The notes under the pieces: generated by a model
The model's database searches: none
What the model was told of the DNA's origin: nothing
The model's input: only the letters and a program-made list of their open reading frames with translations
Translations under genes and position numbers: made by a program
In this document: positions 1 to 6,601 of the stretch, piece by piece
Layout: each line of letters begins with the position of its first letter
Numbering within the stretch: position 1 is the first letter of the stretch
Assembly: GCA_020444775.1 (NCBI GenBank)
Contig: JAGRHX010000087.1
Location: 1 to 14,277 of the forward strand
Source of the DNA: Gammaproteobacteria bacterium
GTDB lineage: Bacteria; Pseudomonadota; Gammaproteobacteria; HK1
DNA: 14,277 nt
Direction: 5' to 3'

Positions 1-132
1 GCCTGGCTTGTCGAGCTGCTCGTTTGGCGCCTCGTGATCGCCACGCCGATCTCCGCCGCGGTTCAAGTTCCACCCGAGAATCTCGATACCACTGGGAAAA
101 GCTCCCTTCGCCCAAGTGGTAAAGACGAATCG

Positions 133-804
133 ATGACGACTTCGGAGATCGAATACCTGGCCGACCCGCCCGAGTCGCAGCTGACCTCGGCGCTGTTCAA
201 GCATTGCATGGACTTCACCTTGAGCTCGTCGCAGTTCATGCAGAAGACCGAGGAGCTGCGGCGGGTCGGCATCAACGCTCAGGTGCTGGCCGCGCATTCC
301 GGGAATGGCGGCCGGGTGCTCGGCACGCTGGTCAGTGAGATCGGTAATCTCACCGGCCAGATCGCCCCCATCCTCGAGGAGCTGTCCAGCAGTGGCGCCC
401 AGCTCGCGCGCAGCGCCATCGCCACGACCACCAGCAACCAGCGGCTGGCCCGCTACCAGTCAGCCTGGCGACACGGTCTGGACCCACGCACCCAGGCACG
501 TCTGGCACAGGTCTATGCCGACGACTACCGAGGCATGACCGACAACTTCGGGCTGATCCGTCGTCGCCTCAGCGAACATGCCAGCAGTCTTTCCGAGCTG
601 CGCCGCTGCACCGTATTCATTCCGGCCTTGATCAGCCTGTTGAACATCACGGTGGCGGATTTCGCCGACGCCGCGCAGCAGTTCCATGTCACCGCACAAG
701 AGCTGGACACGTTTAGAGTATTCATACTGCACACGACCGACTCGATGATGAGCAGCCTCAAGGACGCGCTGCGCCTGGTCGACCAGCTCCTCCTGAACGA
801 GTGA
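133..804 (+). CDS. Soluble chemoreceptor-hairpin-like protein, probable partner of the di-iron sensor
   Basis: Predicted 223-residue cytosolic, mostly helical protein without a membrane segment. Residues 47-77 (from INAQVLAAHSGNGG to EIGNLTGQ) line up position by position with the tip of methyl-accepting chemotaxis receptors (LNAAIEAARAGE..GRGFAVVA.EVR.LA). Several tip residues that contact CheA/CheW are changed, notably the Glu of the EAARAGE stretch. I infer a degenerate or specialised receptor module. I chose the ATG at 133. The frame stays open upstream to the window start with a GTG at 34, but residues encoded there (Pro/Ser-rich) look non-coding. No strong ribosome site is seen. Its stop overlaps the start of the di-iron protein gene, implying translational coupling. 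In Treponema denticola an ODP di-iron sensor is encoded beside a chemoreceptor, which supports the pairing. It could instead be an unrelated helical protein. Confidence 0.6.
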   Translation: MTTSEIEYLADPPESQLTSALFKHCMDFTLSSSQFMQKTEELRRVGINAQVLAAHSGNGGRVLGTLVSEIGNLTGQIAPILEELSSSGAQLARSAIATTTSNQRLARYQSAWRHGLDPRTQARLAQVYADDYRGMTDNFGLIRRRLSEHASSLSELRRCTVFIPALISLLNITVADFADAAQQFHVTAQELDTFRVFILHTTDSMMSSLKDALRLVDQLLLNE

Positions 805-1550
805 CCGACATGATCAGAACCGTGCTCTTCGACGAGGATGGCCACACCTGGTACGCCTTTTCGCGCGACCCGCATCGATCGCCCGCGGTGATCGACACCA
901 ACGAGTATCTGGTGGTCAGCGACGGCGAGGGCGTGGCCATGGATCCGGGTGGCACCGAGATCTTTCCACAGGTCGTCAGCGCGTTGGCGCAGGTCATCCC
1001 GATCGAGAACATCAAGCACTTCCTGGCCAGCCATCAGGACCCCGACGTGATGTCGGCGCTGCCGCTGTGGATGGGTCTCACGCCGAAGGCGCGCGTCTAC
1101 ATGTCCTGGCTGTGGTCGGGCTTCATCGCTCACTACGGCCACGAGTTCGTCGATCGCTTCGTCACGATCGCCGATCAGGGTGATGTGATCCGCCTCGGCA
1201 ACGGCCACCTGCTGCAGCTGGTGCCGGCGCACTACTGTCACTCATCGGGGAACTTCAGCCTGTATGATCCGGTCGCCAGGATCCTGTTCTCGGGCGACAT
1301 CGGTGCCGCGCTGTTGCCCGAGGAGCACGACTCGGTCTACGTCCGCGACGTGGACTCGCACATCCAGTACATGGCCGGCTTCCACCGTCGCTGGATGCCC
1401 TCCAACCAGGCCAAGAACGAGTGGGTGGAGCGGGTTCGAAAGCTGGACGTGCAGCTGCTCTGCCCGCAACACGGCGCCATATTCAAGGGCACTCAGGTTG
1501 GCGAGTTCCTCGATTGGCTGGAGGCGCTCGAGGTCGGCGTCTGCAACTGA
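801..1550 (+). CDS. ODP-type di-iron beta-lactamase-fold protein (probable O2/iron sensor)
   Basis: A 249-residue stand-alone metallo-beta-lactamase-fold protein of the flavodiiron branch, without the C-terminal flavodoxin domain of full-length flavodiiron proteins (about 400 residues). Metal ligands are visible in order: H78-x-D80-x-D82 (family: HxExDH), H147 in YCHSSGNF (family: LHWPDSM), D166 in LFSGDIG and H224 in CPQHGAIF. Six of six di-iron ligand positions are filled, with Asp replacing the usual Glu. The His that normally follows the second Asp is Val83. Family knowledge: flavodoxin-less ODP proteins bind O2 at a di-iron site and can signal to chemotaxis receptors. Here it follows a receptor-like protein with a 4-bp overlap (GTGA). 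The start could be GTG 801 or ATG 810; the overlap favours 801. An enzymatic O2/NO reductase role is less likely without FMN. Confidence 0.8.
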   Translation: MTDMIRTVLFDEDGHTWYAFSRDPHRSPAVIDTNEYLVVSDGEGVAMDPGGTEIFPQVVSALAQVIPIENIKHFLASHQDPDVMSALPLWMGLTPKARVYMSWLWSGFIAHYGHEFVDRFVTIADQGDVIRLGNGHLLQLVPAHYCHSSGNFSLYDPVARILFSGDIGAALLPEEHDSVYVRDVDSHIQYMAGFHRRWMPSNQAKNEWVERVRKLDVQLLCPQHGAIFKGTQVGEFLDWLEALEVGVCN

Positions 1551-1616
1551 GCGGCGGCAGGTGGCACGCGCCCGAACCGCCTCGATCTCGACACGAACCG
1601 ACCTGATGAGGGTGCG

Positions 1617-1640
1617 ATGACGGACGAACGCGGACGTTGA
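1617..1640 (+). CDS. Possible 7-codon leader peptide ahead of the EamA transporter
   Basis: ATG at 1617 opens a 7-codon frame (MTDERGR) ending in TGA at 1638-1640. A GAGGG ribosome-site-like stretch lies 4 bases upstream. The stop overlaps the TTG start of the transporter (1637-1639), the geometry of translational coupling. It may be a real leader, chance, or a sign that the transporter's true ATG start lies here and one base has been lost or gained. Confidence 0.25.
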   Translation: MTDERGR

Positions 1641-2548
1641 AGACCACGCAAGCGAGCAACGCTTCGACCAGTCGCACGAGCACGGTCTCGCTGGGCATCG
1701 CGTTCATCGTCCTGTCCTGCGTGGTGTTCGCGCCGCTCACCCAGACCGCGACCAAGTTCGTGGCTACCGACTTTCCCGTGTTCCAGGTGATGTTCTTCCG
1801 CTCGCTCGGGCAGACCGCCTGGATGCTGCTGTTCTTCTGGCGGGGACACGGCATCGGCATGTTCCGCTCCCAGCGTCCGGGCCTGCAGCTGACCCGCTCG
1901 GCGCTGTTGTTCCTGTCTTCCTTGTGCTGGATCTCGGCGGTTGCGTCGGTTCCGCTGACCACCGCCTCGGCGATCAATTTCACCGCGCCGATCATGGTCG
2001 TGCTGCTCTCCATTCCACTGCTCGGCGAACGCGTCGGCGTGCATCGCTGGGCCGCGGTGCTGATCGGGTTCTGCGGCGCGCTGGTGGTGATACGGCCGGG
2101 CGCGGGCGAGGTGCCGATGGAAATCTGGCTGTTGCTGCTGGCGGCCATGTTGTTCGCCCTCTACCAGATCCTGACGCGCAAGATGGCCAGCCTGGACAGT
2201 GCGGCGACCTCCTCCATCTACACCGTGCTGGTCGCCCTGGTGGTGAGCAGCGCCATCGTGCCCTGGCACTATCGCAGCCCGGACGAGTCCGAGCTGGTGG
2301 TGTGGCTGGCCTTCATCGCCACCGGGCTGCTGGGCGGGATCCGACATTTCTTCGTGGTCAAGGCCTACGAGCACGCCCCGGCCTCGGCGATCTCGCCGTT
2401 CTTCTATGCCGAGCTGGTGGGGGTGACCATCCTGGGCTTTCTGGTCTTCGGCGATCTGCCAGATGCCGCCACCTGGCTGGGCGCGGCGATCATCGTCTGT
2501 AGCGGTCTGTACATCGCCCACCGCGAACGGGTCCGCGCTCGACGCTGA
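1637..2548 (+). CDS. EamA-domain (DMT superfamily) transporter, probable exporter
   Basis: A 303-residue inner-membrane protein with the usual length and two tandem EamA repeats (about residues 17-145 and 155-296), giving about ten transmembrane helices. Recognisable family features are FFRS near residue 54, the PLTTASAINFTAPIMVVLLS helix with LLGERVG, WAAVLIGFCGALVVIRPG closing the first repeat, and the corresponding SAISPFFYAELVGVTILGFLVFGD and GAAIIVCSGLYI in the second. DMT proteins of this type move amino acids, nucleosides or other small metabolites, usually outward; the substrate cannot be told. The only in-frame start ahead of the first helix is TTG 1637. It lies 86 bp after the di-iron gene, so it may belong to that transcript. 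Confidence 0.85.
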   Translation: MKTTQASNASTSRTSTVSLGIAFIVLSCVVFAPLTQTATKFVATDFPVFQVMFFRSLGQTAWMLLFFWRGHGIGMFRSQRPGLQLTRSALLFLSSLCWISAVASVPLTTASAINFTAPIMVVLLSIPLLGERVGVHRWAAVLIGFCGALVVIRPGAGEVPMEIWLLLLAAMLFALYQILTRKMASLDSAATSSIYTVLVALVVSSAIVPWHYRSPDESELVVWLAFIATGLLGGIRHFFVVKAYEHAPASAISPFFYAELVGVTILGFLVFGDLPDAATWLGAAIIVCSGLYIAHRERVRARR

Positions 2549-2761
2549 GCGCCGCGTCGGCTCGATCGATGACGTCTTGTATGGCATGAGGTCAAACAGG
2601 CCGACGATTCAACCGCGGTCCGCGCCAGGCGGGGTTAGCATCGCAACTGTCACAGGCCTCGAGTTTCTGCGAAGCTGCAGGCTCGCGACGCCGTCGACCG
2701 TACCCGCCGCGGCCGTCTTCGAGCCGATTCATGCCATCTTGCGGATCGAGCACAGGCAACC
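2549..2761 (+). other. Intergenic region upstream of hemN, no clear signal
   Basis: Between the transporter stop and hemN there are 213 bp. I looked for an FNR-type box (TTGAT-N4-ATCAA), expected for many hemN genes, and found none. There is no convincing -35/-10 pair or terminator with a T-run. The hemN promoter is probably here but is not recognisable by eye. Confidence 0.4.
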
Positions 2762-4126
2762 ATGACCACAACGCTGATCGACAAGTACAACGTGCCGGGT
2801 CCACGCTACACCAGCTACCCGACGGTGCCGTTCTGGAACGAGGCGGCATTCAGCGCCGATACCTGGCTGGACGCGGCGCGGCGTTGCTTCGACGAGTCGA
2901 ACGAGACCGATGGCATCAGCGTCTACGTGCACCTGCCCTTCTGTGAGACGCCGTGTACCTTCTGCGGCTGCATCAAGAAGTTCACCCGTGACCACGGCGT
3001 GGAGGCACCGTATGTGTCCGCGCTGATCCGGGAGTGGGCGATGTATATCGAGCGTCTGCAGGCGGCCCCGCGGATCAAGGAGCTGCATCTGGGCGGTGGG
3101 ACGCCGACCTTCTTCTCCGCCGACAGCCTGGCCCGCCTCATCGATGCGCTGGTGGAGCCGGCAAGGCTGACGCCGCCTTTCGATTTCAGCTTCGAGGCGA
3201 ACCCGGGCTCGACCACCGAGGCGCATCTGCGCACCCTGCACGAGCGCGGCTTCAGCCGGTTGAGCCTGGGCGTGCAGGACCTGGACCCGCAGGTGCAGCG
3301 CATCATCAACCGTGTGCAGCCGCTCCAGCAGGTCGAGCAGGTCACCGAGTCGGCCCGCCGTCTGGGCTATCGTTCGGTGAACTTCGATCTGATCTACGGT
3401 CTGCCGCTTCAGACGCCGGAGGGCATCGCCCGGACCATGCGCGAGGTGGTGCGGATGCGTCCGGATCGCATCGCCTTCTACGGCTACGCGCACGTGCCCT
3501 GGGTGAAGGAGGCCTCGCAGCGGCGCTTCTCCGAAGCCGACATACCACGCGGCGAGCAGAAGCGGGCGCTGTACGAGATCGGCCGTGAGCTGTTGCTCGA
3601 GTCGGGCTATCACGAGGTCGGGATGGACCATTTCGCGCTCGAGACCGACTCGCTGTTCGAGTCCGCGCGGAACAATCGCCTGCATCGCAACTTCATGGGC
3701 TACACGCCCATGCACACGCGCCTGAGCATCGGCCTGGGGATGTCCGCGATCAGCGATGCCTGGTACGCATTTGCGCAGAACGCCAAGTCATTGAAGGACT
3801 ACTACGCGAGCATCGATGCCGGCGAGCTGGCGGTGTTCAGGGGCCATCAGCTCACTGACGAGGATCTCGCCCTGCGTCAGCTGATCCTGGACCTGATGTG
3901 TCGACACGAAACTCGTCTGCGGGAGGAGTTCACGGCGCTGTCCTGCGCCGACGAATGCCTGACCCGGCTCGCGGAGCTGGCCCGTGACGGGCTGGTCGAG
4001 CAGGACCGCAACCTGCTGCGGATCACCGAGCGGGGCAAGCCCTTCGTACGCAACGTCTGCATGGCCTTCGATGCGCGTCTGTGGCGCGACAAGCCGAGCA
4101 CACGCTTGTTCAGCGACACAATTTGA
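2762..4126 (+). CDS. hemN: Oxygen-independent coproporphyrinogen III oxidase (radical SAM)
   Basis: A 454-residue cytosolic radical-SAM enzyme that oxidatively decarboxylates two propionates of coproporphyrinogen III to give protoporphyrinogen IX without O2. The iron-sulfur motif CETPCTFCGC gives C61-x3-C65-x2-C68-x-C70, the HemN form with the extra Cys that separates it from HemW-like proteins. GGGTP at 111-115 is the SAM-binding glycine motif. The N-terminal VPGPRYTSYP (11-20) and NFDLIYGLP are family hallmarks, and length is typical (about 450). The sequence after the cluster (GCIKKFTRDHGVEAPYV) resembles the version found outside enterobacteria. The start is ATG 2762, just before the conserved N-terminus; the ribosome site is weak. 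The gene converges on the oxygenase gene on the other strand. Its product supports haem synthesis at low oxygen. Confidence 0.95.
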   Translation: MTTTLIDKYNVPGPRYTSYPTVPFWNEAAFSADTWLDAARRCFDESNETDGISVYVHLPFCETPCTFCGCIKKFTRDHGVEAPYVSALIREWAMYIERLQAAPRIKELHLGGGTPTFFSADSLARLIDALVEPARLTPPFDFSFEANPGSTTEAHLRTLHERGFSRLSLGVQDLDPQVQRIINRVQPLQQVEQVTESARRLGYRSVNFDLIYGLPLQTPEGIARTMREVVRMRPDRIAFYGYAHVPWVKEASQRRFSEADIPRGEQKRALYEIGRELLLESGYHEVGMDHFALETDSLFESARNNRLHRNFMGYTPMHTRLSIGLGMSAISDAWYAFAQNAKSLKDYYASIDAGELAVFRGHQLTDEDLALRQLILDLMCRHETRLREEFTALSCADECLTRLAELARDGLVEQDRNLLRITERGKPFVRNVCMAFDARLWRDKPSTRLFSDTI

Positions 4127-4148
4127 TAGCGGTCGTCATCGTCAATGC

Positions 4149-4188
4149 CACCGGGAACGAACGACGACGACGCGTCGTCATCCCGGTG
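4149..4188. terminator. Nested inverted repeat between convergent genes, possible bidirectional terminator
   Basis: CACCGGGA (4149-4156) and TCCCGGTG (4181-4188) are perfect complements. Inside them GACGACGCGTCGTC (4166-4179) is itself a perfect palindrome. The structure lies in the 98 bp between the converging hemN and oxygenase stops, where a terminator serving both strands is expected. No T-run follows on either strand, so a canonical intrinsic terminator is not shown. Confidence 0.45.
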
Positions 4189-4224
4189 TGAATCGGCTCA
4201 GAACAGACGCCGCCGTCCCCTGCT

Positions 4225-5505
4225 TCAAAAGAACACGAACGAGCGCACGACCACGTTTCGACGGCACGGTGCGTCGGCCGGCGCGGTCGGGTCTATGGTG
4301 GCGGCGTGGAACGACCAGCGTGACACCGAGCCGTCCAGCACCGAGTCGTAGCATTTCAGCATCGACACCTCGTTGGGCTGCTGCTGCGGGAACCAGTACC
4401 ACTCGTGCTCCGGCCGATAGGTGAAGCGGGTGGTCTCGCCGACCCGGTCGTCATAGATTCGATAATTGGTGATGTACGGCTGTTCGGCGAACGACGGCCA
4501 GGCACAGAGCACAAACGGGTTCTGACGGATGGTCTCCATCGGCTTGGCGAGGTTTATCGACATGAAGCGCCGTGACATCTTCGCGTCGGCCTCGGCCTCG
4601 GTGTAACGCTGCTCGCGGCCGAAATTGCGCAGATTCTTCGTCAGCAGCTCTCGGCAGCGCACCCGCCCGCTGTTGTCGTTCAGGTCGTTGTGCACCAGGT
4701 AGGCGTAGTTCGCATTCACACCGGGATTCTTGTTGGCCTGGTCCTCGGTGCGATCCCCGGTGTAGTCCTGGTCGAAGACATCGTGGTTGTAGACCAGCGC
4801 GTCAGTCGCGTCCGGGAAGAACTCCAGCAGCAGCTTCTCGATCTCCGGATAGAACACACGCTCCACCTCGGCCGCATCGTAGAAGTTCTTGCACTTGGAC
4901 TCGCAGTGCGCGAGCGACACGCCGAGCTCGTCCATGCACTGGGGGCTGGTCGGCGAGAGGCCCGGATGATACTCGGCGATGCGCCGCGCATCGCGCAGCA
5001 CCATCGGGAAGTAGAGGCAGCGCCGGCGGACATCCTCTTCCTCCTGGCGCAGCGCCTGCGCGTCGGCGGCGCGGCTGGGGTCGTGCCACAGCGCGTTGGA
5101 AGGGACGACGGAATAGGTGGGCTGCTCGTAGATCGTGTAGCGCATCGGCAGCGCGACGCCGCCCTCTGGCGCGACCATACCGCTCGCGCGGATATGCGCC
5201 ATGCACTCGTCGTAGCTGCGAAATCCGACGCCCCAGCGGGTCTGGATCGGTCCCGGCGGGGCATTGTCCAGCATCTGCGTGACCGCACGTCCGGTACCCT
5301 CGGCAATCTGCCGTAGCGCGGCCTCGATCGCCGCACCGGTGCCGGCGTCGCCGTTACGGTCCAAGGACATGTACGACAGACCACCGTTCGCGGCGATCGG
5401 CGCGGGCTGACCGCGCGTCAGCTGCAGCTCGGGCACGTACGCCGACGAGCCGGAACCCGCGCTCGCGGCGACCTCGTCTGCAAGGGCTTTCTCGGCTCGG
5501 CTCAT
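4225..5505 (-). CDS. CmcJ/NvfI-family Fe(II)/2-oxoglutarate oxygenase with long N-terminal extension
   Basis: A 426-residue protein whose C-terminal part (from about residue 190) has the CmcJ/NvfI/AsaB-like layout: FYDAAEVERVFYPEIEKLL, then VYNHDVF (H241), VHNDLND (candidate metal ligands H272 and D274), NLAKPMETIRQNPFVLC, KCYDS, a distal FH (H400, third ligand) and RRNVVVRSFVF with an Arg that could hold 2-oxoglutarate. Known members include CmcJ in cephamycin biosynthesis and fungal NvfI, which oxidise natural products. Members are usually about 260-350 residues; the first about 115 residues here are extra and unassigned. ATG 5505 is chosen because GGAGG sits about 8 bases upstream; the longer frame to 5634 adds unlikely sequence. 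It lies 138 bp after the dehydrogenase gene on the same strand. The substrate is unknown. Confidence 0.78.
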   Translation of the reverse strand: MSRAEKALADEVAASAGSGSSAYVPELQLTRGQPAPIAANGGLSYMSLDRNGDAGTGAAIEAALRQIAEGTGRAVTQMLDNAPPGPIQTRWGVGFRSYDECMAHIRASGMVAPEGGVALPMRYTIYEQPTYSVVPSNALWHDPSRAADAQALRQEEEDVRRRCLYFPMVLRDARRIAEYHPGLSPTSPQCMDELGVSLAHCESKCKNFYDAAEVERVFYPEIEKLLLEFFPDATDALVYNHDVFDQDYTGDRTEDQANKNPGVNANYAYLVHNDLNDNSGRVRCRELLTKNLRNFGREQRYTEAEADAKMSRRFMSINLAKPMETIRQNPFVLCAWPSFAEQPYITNYRIYDDRVGETTRFTYRPEHEWYWFPQQQPNEVSMLKCYDSVLDGSVSRWSFHAATIDPTAPADAPCRRNVVVRSFVFF

Positions 5506-5620
5506 GGTTCGTCCTCCGCTGGTGTTCGTCTCATGGTAATCGGCGCAGCGTCGCATCAACAGTACCTCTGGCCGACGGCACCCGGCGATCGCTTTGCACG
5601 ACCAAGGCTCGATGACGGCG

Positions 5621-5640
5621 GGCCGGACATGCAACCGGCC
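5621..5640 (-). repeat. Short GC hairpin just after the dehydrogenase stop
   Basis: GGCCGG (5621-5626) and CCGGCC (5635-5640) form a perfect 6-bp stem with an 8-base loop. It begins 3 bases past the dehydrogenase stop on the minus strand and lies before the oxygenase gene. There is no T-run, so it is more likely an RNA-stabilising or attenuating structure than a full terminator. Confidence 0.35.
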
Positions 5641-5643
5641 GCC

Positions 5644-6408
5644 TCAGCGGATCGTCAACCCGCCATCGATGACGAATTGCGCGCCGGTCGCATAGCTTGC
5701 GTCGTCGGACGCGAGCAGCGCGATGAAGGGCGCGATATCCTCCGGCTGGCCCAGCCGTCCCAGCGGAATCGACGCCTCCATGGCCTGCTTGCGCGCCTGC
5801 GGATTCGGATGGTCCATCCAATCCGGGGTACGCTCCAGCGCGCCGGGACAGATCGCGTTGCAACGGATGCCGTGCTTTGCGTAGTGGACGGCGATGTGCC
5901 GGTTCAGACCGAGCAGCGCGGTCTTCGCGGTCGAATAGGAGACATTGGCGGAGCCGCCACTGAGCGCGGTGATGGAGCTGACGATGACGATCGCACCGCC
6001 GTCGCCCTGCTGGATCATCTGCGCAAGCGCATGCTTGCAGGTCCGCATGACACCGCGCAGATTCACATCCTGGGTCTGCTCCCACTCCTCCTCGGAGATC
6101 TGGAAGAGATCGCGGTCGGTGCGATGCCGCTGGATGCCGGCATTCGCCACCGCCACATCCAGCCGGCCAAAGGTCTGCACGGTCTTTTCGACAGCGCCAG
6201 CCACCGCGCGCTCGTCACGCACGTCTGTCTCGATCGCGATTGCGGATGCGCCGCTTGCGTTGATTGAATCGGCAACCGCGCACAGCGCATCGTACGGAAG
6301 GCCGGCGAGCGCCAATCGTGCACCGCGGCGTGCCATGTAGCGCGCGGTCGCGGCGCCGATGCCGGTGCCGGCGCCCGTGATCAGGACGACCTTGTTATCG
6401 ATCTGCAC
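5644..6408 (-). CDS. Short-chain dehydrogenase/reductase (classical SDR)
   Basis: A 254-residue cytosolic NAD(P)-dependent oxidoreductase of typical length. TGAGTGIG (11-18) is the Rossmann glycine motif, D62 in TDV contacts adenine, and ANAG (88-91) is the structural motif. Catalytic S145 (IVSSITALSG), Y158 and K162 (YSTAK) are intact, followed by PGAL and the C-terminal VIDGGLT. Substrates are alcohols or ketones of unknown identity. A GTG start at 6408 fits the family N-terminus and has GGGAG 7 bases upstream. It is probably the first gene of a two-gene unit with the oxygenase, and it diverges from the MaoC/aminotransferase pair, suggesting one pathway. A role as 3-oxoacyl-ACP reductase is possible but not favoured by context. 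Confidence 0.9.
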   Translation of the reverse strand: MQIDNKVVLITGAGTGIGAATARYMARRGARLALAGLPYDALCAVADSINASGASAIAIETDVRDERAVAGAVEKTVQTFGRLDVAVANAGIQRHRTDRDLFQISEEEWEQTQDVNLRGVMRTCKHALAQMIQQGDGGAIVIVSSITALSGGSANVSYSTAKTALLGLNRHIAVHYAKHGIRCNAICPGALERTPDWMDHPNPQARKQAMEASIPLGRLGQPEDIAPFIALLASDDASYATGAQFVIDGGLTIR

Positions 6409-6601
6409 GGTCTCGCTCCCATCGGTCGGGTCGCCATCAGTCGGGTCGACAGGCGATCCAGGTCTTCATCATATGGGATTGCGCCGCGCTTGCGGGCAAT
6501 ATGGGCAGGGTCACGAATCCGGTCGAAGACGCGCGACAAACAGAGCCCGCGCGGCGCGATACGCGCGTACCCGAGCATCCCCACCCACGGAGGCAATCCT
6601 G
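6409..6601. promoter_or_regulatory. Divergent promoter region between dehydrogenase and MaoC-like genes
   Basis: These 193 bp separate two divergently transcribed units and must hold both start regions. On the minus strand TATGAT (6473-6468) is a fair -10 candidate, giving a leader of about 50 bases to GTG 6408, but no well-spaced -35 is seen. The stretch also carries a 15-bp tandem repeat beside the dehydrogenase ribosome site. No regulator is encoded next to it. Confidence 0.4.
6419..6448. repeat. 15-bp tandem direct repeat next to dehydrogenase start
   Basis: CCATCGGTCGGGTCG (6419-6433) is followed directly by CCATCAGTCGGGTCG (6434-6448), differing at one base. It lies 11-40 bases upstream of the dehydrogenase GTG, next to its ribosome site. 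It could be a paired regulator site or a recent duplication. Confidence 0.6.

Noticed and set aside
1493..2587. Long minus-strand open frame of 364 codons opposite the EamA transporter
   Set aside because: Its Arg/His/Gln-rich composition has no motif, and the plus-strand frame encodes a clear ten-helix transporter. In high-GC DNA the opposite strand often stays open.
2549..2761. FNR box upstream of hemN
   Set aside because: Expected from other bacteria, but no TTGAT-N4-ATCAA-like sequence was found in the interval.
2729..3715. Minus-strand open frame of 328 codons opposite hemN
   Set aside because: The plus strand is unmistakably HemN; the reverse frame has no family features.
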